A stretch of DNA of 64,000 nucleotides from CBDCWO01 sp965223405 (GCA_965223405.1 CBDCWO010000006.1:5642001-5706000); one strand, 5' to 3'; shown: positions 28,066 through 37,544, counted from the first letter of the stretch. Notes: generated by a model from the letters alone, not told the origin. Numbers and translations: made by a program.

Positions 28066-28485
28066 TCATTTTGGTGGTGCTTTTATCATATTCTCAATCT
28101 TGTCTAAATAGTCCTTGGGAAATCCTTTCTGCTTTGCCAAATGGTATAGGGATTGAGCATATATTTCATTCCTTCCACTTAGTAATTCTGCTGGTAGATT
28201 GTAGCATGTTGCCGATATGGATTCATTCGAATCTAAAATAATGTTGACTGCTTCCGGGATATAATCTGCTACACTGGGTTCGGCATACAGCTTATGAATG
28301 GTGCTATCCTCAATGGTCATTACGATTCCATAAGACTTTTCATTTGTGCAAGGAATTAATGACGCCCGATTTCCAATTTTTAATGCATAATCAGAGAGAT
28401 ATCCCCTTCTTGGGTTGGATGGTTTAATACCATTTTTCAACAAAATGCTGACGTCCATAAATAAACCATAAAAAAACACTTCCAT
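28066..28485 (-). CDS. Gamma-glutamylcyclotransferase-like (GGCT/AIG2 fold) protein
   Basis: 139 aa, no signal peptide. The start FFYGLFMD is a variant of the GGCT YGS/N substrate-loop motif (normally xYGSNM), followed by RRGYLSDYALKIGNRASLIP and SYGIVMTIEDSTIHKLYAEPSVADY, arranged as in small GGCT-like proteins. The catalytic Glu is not clearly placed, so enzymatic activity is uncertain. Stands alone between the GH20 gene and a 444-bp gene-free stretch. Confidence 0.65.
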   Translation of the reverse strand: MEVFFYGLFMDVSILLKNGIKPSNPRRGYLSDYALKIGNRASLIPCTNEKSYGIVMTIEDSTIHKLYAEPSVADYIPEAVNIILDSNESISATCYNLPAELLSGRNEIYAQSLYHLAKQKGFPKDYLDKIENMIKAPPK

Positions 28486-28929
28486 TTTTTATTTTTCCTG
28501 TTCTTCTTTCTCTGTTGTAATAAGGTCCACTGGTCTTAATTACACGAAAAAGTATTTCTGTTTCTAAGGTAATTATTCTTTGTCAAGGTGAGATGGTTTC
28601 GGACCAAAACCCTCTCATAAAGGGTATATTGTATTCCATAAGTGAAAGGTCTTAATAAAGGCTTGCCGAAATTTTAACGTTGAAATTACGAAGCTCCAAG
28701 ACTACTGGGCGAGTCAATTGAGAAAGGAAAAGATAATTCGGATCAATTTTTTATTGGCACCGACGATCGACTCCGGATATTCGATTCGGATACCTTATTT
28801 CCAATCCTCTGCCTACATACGGTGTAAAAAGCGATAGCAGCAAGAGTAAAAGACTCAGAAAATTACTTTCCCATGTCACCAAATCACAGATGATAACACT
28901 TACGTTGTATATAGGAATAGTGATTTTCA
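28486..28929. other. Gene-free stretch before an ECF sigma operon
   Basis: 444 bp between divergent genes (GGCT-like, minus; sigma factor, plus). No convincing coding sequence, RNA gene or strong hairpin was found. It presumably holds promoters for both sides; no clear TTG/TAnnTTTG pair was identified. Confidence 0.5.
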
Positions 28930-29445
28930 ATGAAAGATAAAAAGCAAAAGAGCTTCCTCTCCCTTTACGAACCGGTTCATGCCAATTTTGAACGGTTTTG
29001 CCGTGCAAGGGCTTGTGGACAAATGGAATTTAGAGATCTGATGAACGACACGCTGCTTATTGCTTTTCAAAAATTTGAGACCATATATTCTGAAAAAGCA
29101 TTTTTGTCATTCCTCATTGGAATCAGTATCCGCGTAATGGCTAATCACACCAGAAAAACACGCCGGATTGTATATACATCCGAAGAGTCAATGGATGCTA
29201 TTCCTGGTGAATCAAGGACCGATGGTAAAGCGGAAATCTATCTTCTACACCAGGCTATTGCCAAATTGCCAGAAAGCCAAAAGGAAAGCATCATTTTGTA
29301 CGAAATCACCGGATTTTCAATTAAAGAAATTGCCGCTTTACACTTGGTTTCCGAGTCTGCGGTAAAAAAAAGATTGGAAAGGGGAAGGAAAAAACTGCTC
29401 CAATTACTTACGTCCACTTCATTATCTCACAATAATACCGTTTAA
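28930..29445 (+). CDS. ECF-type RNA polymerase sigma-70 factor
   Basis: 171 aa. Region 2 is diverged (EFRDLMNDTLLIAFQKFETIYSEKAFLSFLIGISIRVMANHTRKTRR), region 4 is typical with LPESQKESIILYEITGFSIKEIA and the HTH ending SESAVKKRLERGRKKLLQLL. Followed 4 bp later by a protein with one membrane span, the usual order for an ECF sigma and its anti-sigma or effector. Target genes cannot be told; the serine hydrolase downstream is a candidate. Confidence 0.9.
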   Translation: MKDKKQKSFLSLYEPVHANFERFCRARACGQMEFRDLMNDTLLIAFQKFETIYSEKAFLSFLIGISIRVMANHTRKTRRIVYTSEESMDAIPGESRTDGKAEIYLLHQAIAKLPESQKESIILYEITGFSIKEIAALHLVSESAVKKRLERGRKKLLQLLTSTSLSHNNTV

Positions 29446-29449
29446 AAAT

Positions 29450-30670
29450 ATGACAAAATCAAATACATATTTGGATGAATTGTTTGAGAAAACCAGAAAA
29501 GAACAACCAATTGCTTCTTTTGAGGAAACCAAGTTAAGACTTTCAAATTCAATCAGTTCTATCTCTACGGGTGCCATTTCAAGTTTATTATCAAAATTTA
29601 AGTCTTTAATTGTAAGTGTATCCTTCTTGACCATCCTTACGCTAACCATGGTATTAGTTTATATACATGATCCACTTCGAGAGAATAGAATAGAATCTTC
29701 AAAGAATGTTCCCGCGAAGGTAAGAACTCAACCTTCAGACTTACAAGCAGAAAAGCAGGTAACGTCAAAGTTGAATAATGATATAAAGACTTCACCATCA
29801 TCAACTTCATATCAGGGCATTATACAAAATAATATAGCAAAAAGGCCTGGTTCATCTAACCTTGCCAAAGAATCTGCCCTGGAAAAATATCCCGAATTGA
29901 GTGCAATTCCGCAATTGAAAACGGAAGTCCTCTCAGCGAAGCACTTGACCCTCCCTTCTGTTAAAAGCATACCCATAATTACGTTTGAGCCAAAGGAACT
30001 ACAGGCAAAAGCCGTAGAATTTATCATTAATGAACGGACGTCAACTAAGAAGTTAGCCAGTATATCGTATCAGGCCCGGCAAGCAGGAATTAATTACACG
30101 TATGTGGTAGACCAAAAATATCAGCTGATCCGGGAATTCAATGTAGATATGAGCATTCCGGATACAAATCTGGTAAGTACCATTCAAGTGAGTGTACCTA
30201 ACAATGGAAGATTTGAGGTAAAATTTGGATGGTTCGTTGGAGCTGATGGGAAAGCCATCACACTTTCAGATAATATCTTTGTACAAGAAGCGCCAGCAAA
30301 ACACCCGTTGCACCTCACTCAGGCAAGAAATTTCGGAGAGATTTATAAGAATGAAGGCATAAATTACCTAGAGCGGAATTTTGACAGTTTGATGAAGGAG
30401 ACTAAGGTCAAAGGATCTAAAGACCAATTATTGAATACTACCGGCTATCTTTTTTTAAAACAACGAGCTTTTGTCGAGGCTATTGAAATATTTAAACTAA
30501 ATACCCGATTATTTCCTAAAGAAGCAAATCCCTGGGACAGTTTAGGGGAGGCTCTATATCAATACGGTGACAAAGAAAACGCTTTAATAGCATTTCAAAG
30601 GGCCCTATCGTTAAATCCCGGGTTATCTTCCTCGCAACGCTGGGTCAAAAAAATCAAAGTCGAGAAATAA
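29450..30670 (+). CDS. Single-span membrane protein with C-terminal TPR, possible anti-sigma/effector
   Basis: 406 aa. Short cytoplasmic N-terminus (~45 aa; TYLDELFEKTRKEQPIASFEETK resembles the start of many ECF-linked membrane proteins), one membrane span (~48-72, LIVSVSFLTILTLTMVLVYIH), a long Ser/Lys-rich periplasmic linker, a beta-type region (~190-285, TYVVDQKYQLIREFNVDMS...) and two TPR-like helices pairs at the end (~330-400, NPWDSLGEALYQYGDKENAL). By position (4 bp after the sigma gene) and topology it is probably the sigma's membrane partner, but no classic anti-sigma domain is visible. It precedes the serine hydrolase by 15 bp. Confidence 0.75.
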   Translation: MTKSNTYLDELFEKTRKEQPIASFEETKLRLSNSISSISTGAISSLLSKFKSLIVSVSFLTILTLTMVLVYIHDPLRENRIESSKNVPAKVRTQPSDLQAEKQVTSKLNNDIKTSPSSTSYQGIIQNNIAKRPGSSNLAKESALEKYPELSAIPQLKTEVLSAKHLTLPSVKSIPIITFEPKELQAKAVEFIINERTSTKKLASISYQARQAGINYTYVVDQKYQLIREFNVDMSIPDTNLVSTIQVSVPNNGRFEVKFGWFVGADGKAITLSDNIFVQEAPAKHPLHLTQARNFGEIYKNEGINYLERNFDSLMKETKVKGSKDQLLNTTGYLFLKQRAFVEAIEIFKLNTRLFPKEANPWDSLGEALYQYGDKENALIAFQRALSLNPGLSSSQRWVKKIKVEK

Positions 30671-30685
30671 CTAAACTTTACCATT

Positions 30686-32476
30686 ATGAAACTAAACAAT
30701 TTGACATTGCCAAAACTACATTGCAATCTCCATATTCAAGCTATGCCAAAACTTCGTGGATGGGTTTGGCGCTTTGTCTTGGCCGCGATATGCTTTTTGT
30801 ATTTCAACCAGAGGATCCGAGCGCAGGATCATCCAGTTAACAGCCATGTCCAGGCTGTTGATGGATATTTCAGTAAATTGGAAGCTTACGGATTGTCCGG
30901 CAGTCTTTTAATCGGTACAAAAGACCAAATACTATTAAAAAAAGACTATGGCCAGCAGGATTCCCATAAAAGTGTTGACCTGGCATATTTGGTTGGATCT
31001 CTGACTAAACAATTCACAGCTACCGCTATTTTATTATTGGAACAACGAGGATTACTCAATACTCGCGAAAAAATTTCTTCTTACTTAACCAATATTCCAT
31101 CAGATAAATCGGAAATAACCATTCATCAGTTATTAACTCATACGGCAGGCTTAAAAGATGACTATTGGGATCAGTATAGGGAATTAACCGAGGAGGCCTA
31201 TATAGAAATGATGTTGGCACAGGATATTTTGTCCAAGCCAGGCACCCGATTTCGATATATCAATTTTGGTTATCACTTGTTGGCCAAGATTATTGAAACC
31301 GTATCAAAAATTGAATATGAACGCTTTTTGATTGAAGAGTTATTCCGACCCAGCGGATTGTATCATACCGGATTCAAATTGGTCGAATGGCAGGAAAACC
31401 AGGTTGCCCTATACACCGACTGGACCACCGAAGGCAATGAACATTTAATAAGAAATCCGTTGGACAGACCAATCTATTTGCAACCTGAAGGATCAGGAGG
31501 ACTGTTATCAACGACAGGGGATCTATACAAATGGTACCAAACTATTTTCCATTCCGAAAATATCTTGTCAAACCAGTCGAAATTGAAACTCCTGGCCGCT
31601 GAAAAAGCGAATTATGCCTATGGTTGGGAAATTTATCAGACAATTAGGAACACTAAATTGATCGAACACGGCGCATACGACAGTTGGGTTGGCGTCGTAA
31701 CAGGAATTTACAATTTCGTAGAAGAAGACCTCGTAGTAATATTTTTAGGGAATACCCATATGAGTCAATTTTTGCGCAAGGATGATCTCATGAATGATAT
31801 TGAAGCGCTTATTTTCGGTGGACAGGTTCTAATCCCCCCTGGACTGGCTCAGTATCAAGGACAAACGGAAGTTTCCCAGCATATTGGCGTGTATAAAAGT
31901 GGTGCTAAGTCCATTTCTATTTTAAAAGGAAAAACAAAAAATCAGCTTCGACTTCGTACTACGGATAAGGCAACTATTCAGCAAATTCTTTTTCCTGCTC
32001 AGAATATAACCGAAAAAAGGACCGATGTTCAATTGGAATATGTGCTAAACAATATAAAAGCCAACAACTACGAAGCGTTGAGGAATTATTTTTATCGTGA
32101 TGCACCATTTGAAGCGTTAAAAAAGCGGTATAGCGAAACATGGAATCAACTTAGTGGTATGTTGGGCCAATACAAGGGTTTCTCAGTATTACACACGCTG
32201 CCCAATATCTATGAAGGGAAATTTGAACTCGAACTTATTACAGCTTTAGAGTTTGAAAGAGGAATATTTCACCTGCGGGCTTTTCGAAATCATAATGGCA
32301 GAATACATCTCCAGCCTTTGCAATTGCCTGAAAGGTTGGAAATATTTCTGAGTCCTATAAACAAGGATAACTTTAATTATTGGAATGTGAAAACGGGGAT
32401 CACATCAACTATTACTATTCAACAAAACAAATTAAGTATAAATGGCGTCACGGAAATGTTCTACACAAAAGAATAG
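30686..32476 (+). CDS. Serine hydrolase, beta-lactamase class C / D-Ala-D-Ala peptidase-like
   Basis: 596 aa. N-terminal hydrophobic export signal is preceded by ~28 residues (core FVLAAICFLYFNQRIRAQ); the start may lie at an internal Met (residue 20). Catalytic domain ~55-390 with the nucleophile motif SLTK (Ser105-Lys108), YIN (Tyr191-Asn193) and a third motif at EHGAYDSW where the usual HxG/KTG is HGA. A C-terminal extension (~400-596) contains a DUF3471-like and a further beta domain. Such periplasmic proteins hydrolyse D-peptides, esters or beta-lactams; substrate unknown. Third gene in the sigma/TPR transcript. Confidence 0.87.
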   Translation: MKLNNLTLPKLHCNLHIQAMPKLRGWVWRFVLAAICFLYFNQRIRAQDHPVNSHVQAVDGYFSKLEAYGLSGSLLIGTKDQILLKKDYGQQDSHKSVDLAYLVGSLTKQFTATAILLLEQRGLLNTREKISSYLTNIPSDKSEITIHQLLTHTAGLKDDYWDQYRELTEEAYIEMMLAQDILSKPGTRFRYINFGYHLLAKIIETVSKIEYERFLIEELFRPSGLYHTGFKLVEWQENQVALYTDWTTEGNEHLIRNPLDRPIYLQPEGSGGLLSTTGDLYKWYQTIFHSENILSNQSKLKLLAAEKANYAYGWEIYQTIRNTKLIEHGAYDSWVGVVTGIYNFVEEDLVVIFLGNTHMSQFLRKDDLMNDIEALIFGGQVLIPPGLAQYQGQTEVSQHIGVYKSGAKSISILKGKTKNQLRLRTTDKATIQQILFPAQNITEKRTDVQLEYVLNNIKANNYEALRNYFYRDAPFEALKKRYSETWNQLSGMLGQYKGFSVLHTLPNIYEGKFELELITALEFERGIFHLRAFRNHNGRIHLQPLQLPERLEIFLSPINKDNFNYWNVKTGITSTITIQQNKLSINGVTEMFYTKE

Positions 32477-32572
32477 AATAAGTTATCCGCATGACAGAAA
32501 CTCTTTAAAAAAGGAAATCTTTGAGTTTCTTCTAATTTGAGACCAGCAATTTTTATCCAAAAATGCGATGGG

Positions 32573-33351
32573 TTATCCAATTTTAAAATCCACTCGTAAA
32601 TAGGTTCCTGCCACTTTGATCCCACATTTTTGGTATTTGTGATACGCTTGCGCTGCTCTTCCATTATTTCATTTCCGGTTTCACCCAATATCCATCCATC
32701 AATAGCAGCATTCAAGGTACAGGCTTCTGGTGCCATTAAATGTGTAGTCCACAATATCAGATTAGCCTTTGCCTTTTTTTAATTTTGGTGAGAATAATGA
32801 CGGCTGTAGCAAGCCATATAATGACTTCGGCTGGGTTAATTTTTTTGTTGTAGTCAAGTTTAACATCAAAGTCCATAAGGCCTTATGTCCAATATTGGAA
32901 ATCAAATCTGGATGACCATCGCAACTCAGATTAAGTGAGTCGAGTACAAAATTAATCGGATTTTACCTATTGCATGTCTCTAGAAAATCAATAATACATT
33001 GCTTTGATTTTTGCTCCATTATAGGCATCCGCTAGTATATACACCTCTTCAGATTTATGTGAGAACAGGATTATTTCTAAAATGTATGGGTTTTCACTAT
33101 TAAAGGATTTTACCACTTTCCAATCGGTAGTTTTATATTTGAAATACGATTTAATGCCATAGGCAGCTCCCCAAAACAAATTAGGCAAGGGATCTTTTCC
33201 ATTTCCAAGTTTGGCAGGAACAGGAACAATTCCTTGGTGCTTATTGTCACATAATGCCACGAAAACATGAATAGTCCTTATTTGAACAGACAAATTACTA
33301 ACGAGGCCTCCTAATAATATGGTTAATTATTACTTTTTTCAGTGAATTCAT
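32573..33351 (-). pseudogene. Decayed gene for an uncharacterised ~260-aa secreted protein, at least four frameshifts
   Basis: Reading from ATG 33351: MNSLKKVI, then a frame change gives TILLGGLVSNLSVQIRTIHV, then a 101-aa open stretch (FVALCDNKHQGIVPVPAKLG ... LADAYNGAKIK). Next come IDFLETCN in another frame with an in-frame stop, GHPDLISNIGH, a shift to GLMDFDVKLDYNKKINPAEV, a shift to ANLILWTTHLMAPEACTL, and a final shift to AYHKYQKCGIKVAGTY with a stop at 32573-32575. Joined, the pieces make one colinear protein of about 260 aa with a signal peptide, matching my memory of an uncharacterised Bacteroidota family. Neighbouring genes are intact, so this is real decay and not general sequence error. 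Confidence 0.8.
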
Positions 33352-33520
33352 ATTCTTATACTTTGGCAACAACCATCAAATAACCGAAGCGTCATCTGCG
33401 AATCAAGTAAGGCCTAATTTATATGGTGAATGCGATAAATGGCCATATCTAGTTGGTCAAAAGCATTTTCGGATGTGGTATTTATTCAACGAAGGCTATT
33501 TATACTCTTCATAAGGGTGT

Positions 33521-34546
33521 TTACCTTAATAAAAACTGCATTGCAAATTCCAGTTGAAGGTCATTTCCAAGATCTAAATCCGATTTAAATTGAGGGATCA
33601 AAATCTCAGGGTCAATTCCATTTAGTTCAATAGGTTGACCATCAAAGCGGACTGCATAAGTCGTCCCAATATGAATTTGAATCCCGCTGGGAAGTATGTA
33701 ATCCCCTTCGATATCTTCAGCTGCATCATTGCATCCAGCTCCATTGGTAGTGCCTCCAATGAGTGTTACATTGGGAAGTTGATTCATCATTTCAGCAAAT
33801 ATTTCACCTGCACTAATAGTGGCACCATTTATCAGAATGACAATAGGTTTCAGATAAGGACTAAGTGAAGTGTCCGGTTGAACAGGGTCGACAAAATACT
33901 CAATTTCATTTTTAATATATCCCTTTAAAAAAGGGAATGTTTCGGTAATGAATTTACTAACTACATCGGATACATTTTCTGTCCAACCACCAGCATTATT
34001 CCTGATGTCGATGATTAATCCGGTTGTGTTTTGCACATAGTTTATCACTTCTCCAAATTCAAGCATTGCGCCCTCATCATTAAAATTCGAGATATAAATG
34101 TAGCCGGTCTCCTCGTTCACTATTCCATATTCAACTTTTTTTTGACATGCAAACTGAAGCGGAGCATCAAAATAGCTTCGGACGATTAAAGGATTATAAG
34201 TATCCTGGTCTTTTAGCCATCTGGGTCCCGGATATGGAAAAACAATTCCGCCGCCTGGGTTGACGAAGTATACATGCGGATCTTTAAGTCCTCTGAGCAA
34301 ATCATATATCGTATTATAGTTTTCATCCCCTTTTCTGTTCGTCAATTTTTCGGAATATGCTTCATAGATACTATCCCAATCAATGGCTTTATACTCAAGC
34401 AAAGGATATACTTGGTCTACAGCCTCCCACAATTTTGAAAAATCTTCCACAACATAATCTGAATCGGACGGATGAAGTAAGAGTTTTGTGCATCCTAACA
34501 AAAATGAAAGAAGAATAATTACGCAGCTAATAATTAATTTATTCAT
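33521..34546 (-). CDS. S41-family (C-terminal-processing) peptidase lipoprotein
   Basis: 341 aa. Lipoprotein signal (FLLGC, Cys19). Tricorn-core-like N-terminal helical region ~30-95 (KLWEAVDQVYPLLEYKAIDWDSIY), then the protease core: IIDIRNNAGGWTE and the nucleophile Ser245 in NGATISAGEIFAEMM, and GTTNGAGCNDAA. Compared with CtpA it lacks an obvious PDZ domain between cap and core, which fits the Bacteroidota S41 lipoprotein class. Followed on the same strand by nothing but the pseudogene; 9 bp downstream of the beta-barrel gene, likely co-transcribed. Confidence 0.9.
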   Translation of the reverse strand: MNKLIISCVIILLSFLLGCTKLLLHPSDSDYVVEDFSKLWEAVDQVYPLLEYKAIDWDSIYEAYSEKLTNRKGDENYNTIYDLLRGLKDPHVYFVNPGGGIVFPYPGPRWLKDQDTYNPLIVRSYFDAPLQFACQKKVEYGIVNEETGYIYISNFNDEGAMLEFGEVINYVQNTTGLIIDIRNNAGGWTENVSDVVSKFITETFPFLKGYIKNEIEYFVDPVQPDTSLSPYLKPIVILINGATISAGEIFAEMMNQLPNVTLIGGTTNGAGCNDAAEDIEGDYILPSGIQIHIGTTYAVRFDGQPIELNGIDPEILIPQFKSDLDLGNDLQLEFAMQFLLR

Positions 34547-34555
34547 ATGATTTTA

Positions 34556-35353
34556 CTAAAAATTCAAAGAGACCCCAGCAATAAATTGGTCACTTACTGA
34601 AGTTAACTGTTTCCTTATGCTTACATTAGTAATCTCCAATCCATAAGAAATACCAACAGACAATCTCTTTAAGAAGAAGTACCTGACTCCGAAATCGAAA
34701 TTGGTTCTTAATCCATTGATTGGATTAAGGAATTTGACCGTAGTTCCAGCTTCACTATCTTGCTCAATAAATACTTCTGGCATTTGAATTCCCAATGACA
34801 GGATGCTTTGTCTGAGATTGCCTTCAATTTTCCATTTCTCATTGAGGGGCATATTGAAATAGACATCTGTTGCCGCTGAAATTAGCATTAGAAATGAAAA
34901 ATCGAAATAAATTCCGCTCTCAGCAAACTGTTGCTGGTTATAATAGAAATACATATCAAAAGAAGGACCGATAAAAACGCCCACATCTTTCTTAAACAGT
35001 CCAATACTACCAATAGGATATAAATAATCCTGATAGAAAGAGAACTGAGAAACCGCAGTGGACAAAGAGTGATTTTTAATGTCATCTGAACTCTTAAACT
35101 CAACTCCTATTCTGAAGCCATGATTTTTATGTGGACACATCCATTCTAGGGAGGTTACTGGCATTTTCCCACTATATTTCTGAATCGAAAAGAAATGATC
35201 TTTCATCGCAAAGCTCCCTATCCCGTAAGAAAAGGAAAGGCGCTTAGGATAAATCGTTATGGATGGTAACGAGTCCAAACCTTTCACCATAAAGGGGAAA
35301 CCGATAATGAGAACCAAGCTTATTAAAATAATTTTAAAATCAGGTTTGTCCAC
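34556..35353 (-). CDS. Predicted outer-membrane beta-barrel protein
   Basis: 265 aa. Hydrophobic signal segment ~8-25, then alternating amphipathic strands rich in aromatic residues (SFSYGIGSFAMKD, VGVFIGPSFDMYFYYN, LRTNFDFGVRYFFLKRLSVGISYG) and a C-terminal Phe (VSLNF), the usual beta-barrel ending. Function unknown; it probably shares a transcript with the S41 protease 9 bp downstream. Confidence 0.75.
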   Translation of the reverse strand: MDKPDFKIILISLVLIIGFPFMVKGLDSLPSITIYPKRLSFSYGIGSFAMKDHFFSIQKYSGKMPVTSLEWMCPHKNHGFRIGVEFKSSDDIKNHSLSTAVSQFSFYQDYLYPIGSIGLFKKDVGVFIGPSFDMYFYYNQQQFAESGIYFDFSFLMLISAATDVYFNMPLNEKWKIEGNLRQSILSLGIQMPEVFIEQDSEAGTTVKFLNPINGLRTNFDFGVRYFFLKRLSVGISYGLEITNVSIRKQLTSVSDQFIAGVSLNF

Positions 35354-35843
35354 GATGTAAGAATTTTACCAAAAATTGCTGAGTATGGTAAATTTAGTAT
35401 AGCCATAGTTTGGTGCTATCAATTTTTAAAATCCACCTATTTATCGCAAGTGTGAAATCGGCATATTTGTAAATTGTGCCCAGCTAATCGTCTCGAAAAC
35501 TTGAGATAGATTTCAGCTTAATTCATCCACTTTTGGCTGATTAGTAAATTTTATAATAAAACGTTATTATCCATAGATTATTCTTAACCTACCTTGTCAT
35601 TACTGAGGCTCTAAATCCTCTATCCACCTGAGAACATCCGTTTTGTTTTTATATTTTGCTTTCTATAAATTCTCACTTGGTTTTGAAAACCGAAGCTAAA
35701 ACTGGCATTGGATACTTAAACTATTATTTGACTAACCTTCATTAAAATTTAATATGAATTATGGTGAAACTCTATTGTATAGAGTATTAGAAGGATTGAA
35801 CTGGAACTGGTGCCTTGATCTTCTTGATCCGCTGGAGAACACG
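35354..35843. other. Intergenic stretch with a short coding relic
   Basis: 490 bp, AT-rich, between two minus-strand genes. The only protein-like sequence is on the minus strand at about 35600-35662: KYKNKTDVLRWIEDLEPQ followed by a stop, bounded upstream by an in-frame stop after two more residues. It has the look of a lost gene's C-terminus. A plus-strand frame starting at 35754 overlaps the membrane-protein gene antisense and is not convincing. Confidence 0.35.
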
Positions 35844-36188
35844 TTAAAACTTTTGGCTAAAAATCCAGAACTGCCATATTCCTACAATGATCGCTATCAA
35901 GAAATAGATTCCAAAATAAATTCCAAATTTTGGATTCATTGTCAAGATTTTCTTATTTTCTATTTCGAGAATATCAACATTTCCCCACTTGCTAATTAAC
36001 AATTTCGTAATTAATACAGCGAAAACCAATGCTACAAATTCCCAAACACAAATTCTACCTATTGTATATCCTGGCAAATCTTTATAGAATAATTCATTTA
36101 CTATTAATAAGGCAAATCCTGCCCATAAAGAAAACAGAGTAACTGTTAAGAGAATTGGAAATAGAAGTTTTACTGTTTTCTGATTCAT
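35844..36188 (-). CDS. Small uncharacterised membrane protein
   Basis: 114 aa with three or four hydrophobic segments: KLLFPILLTVTLFSLWAGFALLIV (~7-30), CVWEFVALVFAVLITKLLIS (~47-66) and FGIYFGIYFLIAIIVGIWQFWIF (~88-110). The loop KWGNVDILEIENKKILT is polar. Family not recognised. It is preferred over the antisense plus-strand frame because its composition is clearly that of an integral membrane protein. Confidence 0.6.
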   Translation of the reverse strand: MNQKTVKLLFPILLTVTLFSLWAGFALLIVNELFYKDLPGYTIGRICVWEFVALVFAVLITKLLISKWGNVDILEIENKKILTMNPKFGIYFGIYFLIAIIVGIWQFWIFSQKF

Positions 36189-36431
36189 ATAGATTTGTTT
36201 TTCATAATTAGACGTTGAGCTATTGCAATTTGTTTAATTCTATTTAGAGCTTTGTATTTCAGCTCCTTAAAGAACAAGATATTATTGCGAATAGTTTATG
36301 TAATAATTGAATATGAAAACAGATGAAAAAGGGACTAAGATGCTTTCTGCAGTGTAAACTATCCAAGGGGATAGTCTACTGTTTTGCTCATCTCGGCGTA
36401 AAATTGTTATATGTTCATCCTTTCAAAGGTA

Positions 36432-37499
36432 TTAATTCCAGGGTCCATATTTGGTAACATTGACAAAGGATTTACCATCATATCGATAAAGCCCTCCTCC
36501 ACCGCCAACCCAAAATCGACCTTCTTTATCTTCAAAAATTGTTTGCACGGCTCTAACACCCAGACCTTGTTTTTGACCGTAATTAGCAAAGGATTCTCCA
36601 TTATAGCAGTATACTCCGTAACCTTCTGAACTAAACCATATCTGTCCCTGTTTGTCTTCATATATGATACAAACTTCATTGTTACCAATGCTATCATTTG
36701 CGGTGTAATTGGTAAACGTGAGGCCATCATATCGACTTACCCCTCCATGCCTTGTTCCAAACCACATATTTCCCTTCCTGTCTTCTAAAATGTGATCAAC
36801 GCTGTTGTCGGTCAACCCATCCTTTTTAGAATATTGGGTAAATGATTGTCCATCGTATTTAAAGGCGCCATATCCATTGGTGCTAAACCACATATTTCCC
36901 TTCCTGTCTTCTGATATGCCCCAAGTGGTTGCTTTGGTGATGAATTCGCCGGTCACTTTTTCAGGATATGGGAGCTCAAAAGGTTTCCAGTTTTCACCAT
37001 CAAAACGGAAAATTCCGGATACAGAACCCGCCCAAACATGACCTTTACTATCAGCGAATATGCTCCAGAATCGTTGGCCTCCAAAGTATTTCGGGTCAGT
37101 ATAATTGGTAAACTGTCTTCCATCTTCATGTTTTTGATTCCAGTTATATTTCACCACACCCTGATCTGTCGCAAACCATATATTCTTTTCCAAATCTTCC
37201 GTGATACCTGTAATTTGTTGCCCATCGAACCCCTGGGCATTCGAGAAATATGAAACGCTATCACCATCATAGTAGGCTATACCATAACCATTGGTCCCAA
37301 ACCATAGGTGCCCATTATTATCCTGGAATATGTGTCTTATGTATTCGGCTATTTGTGGATTGGGAAGTGCATCTGAAAAAGAAAACTCCTTGGATGGCTG
37401 GTTCTTCTCTGAAGATTTTTCTTGCCCGACGCAAGTAGTGAAAATAATCAAAGTGAAAAGTAATAGATAGGTAAAAGTATAACTTTGGATAATCTTCAT
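36432..37499 (-). CDS. Two-component-regulator-type beta-propeller lipoprotein
   Basis: About 355 aa from the ATG at 37499, which gives a good lipoprotein signal (TYLLLFTLIIFTTC); an in-frame ATG 54 bp upstream would add a charged 18-residue leader and is less likely. The rest is built of ~40-aa repeats of the Reg_prop type, each with a variant of xxDxxGNMWFGTxxxGxxxYDGxSFxxY (for example ILEDRKGNMWFGTRHGGVSRY). These make a 7-8 bladed propeller as in the sensor half of hybrid two-component regulators, but no Y_Y_Y, histidine-kinase or HTH domain follows. Probably an isolated ligand-sensing or binding lipoprotein. Confidence 0.85.
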   Translation of the reverse strand: MKIIQSYTFTYLLLFTLIIFTTCVGQEKSSEKNQPSKEFSFSDALPNPQIAEYIRHIFQDNNGHLWFGTNGYGIAYYDGDSVSYFSNAQGFDGQQITGITEDLEKNIWFATDQGVVKYNWNQKHEDGRQFTNYTDPKYFGGQRFWSIFADSKGHVWAGSVSGIFRFDGENWKPFELPYPEKVTGEFITKATTWGISEDRKGNMWFSTNGYGAFKYDGQSFTQYSKKDGLTDNSVDHILEDRKGNMWFGTRHGGVSRYDGLTFTNYTANDSIGNNEVCIIYEDKQGQIWFSSEGYGVYCYNGESFANYGQKQGLGVRAVQTIFEDKEGRFWVGGGGGLYRYDGKSFVNVTKYGPWN

Positions 37500-37515
37500 T
37501 TTATTGAATTTTTTA

Positions 37516-37544
37516 CAAAGATATATCCGGTGATTTCTATCAAG
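37516..37544 (-). promoter_or_regulatory. Possible Bacteroidota-type promoter for the propeller gene
   Basis: On the minus strand, TATCTTTG (37516-37523) matches the TAnnTTTG -7 box and CTTG (37541-37544) gives a TTG -33 box with a 17-bp spacer, slightly short of the usual 19-21. It lies 17 bp upstream of the start codon. Confidence 0.4.

Noticed and set aside
28486..28929. Possible ncRNA or riboswitch upstream of the sigma factor
   Set aside because: No stable conserved-looking fold or known riboswitch signature could be seen by eye.
28751..29008. 85-codon minus-strand frame with a Leu run
   Set aside because: Overlaps the start of the sigma-factor gene antisense; low-complexity Leu stretch only.
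35754..35999. 81-codon plus-strand frame
   Set aside because: Mostly antisense to the membrane protein at 35844-36188, with unremarkable composition.
36407..36730. 107-codon minus-strand frame at the end of the propeller gene
   Set aside because: Out-of-frame overlap with the clearly repeated propeller coding sequence.
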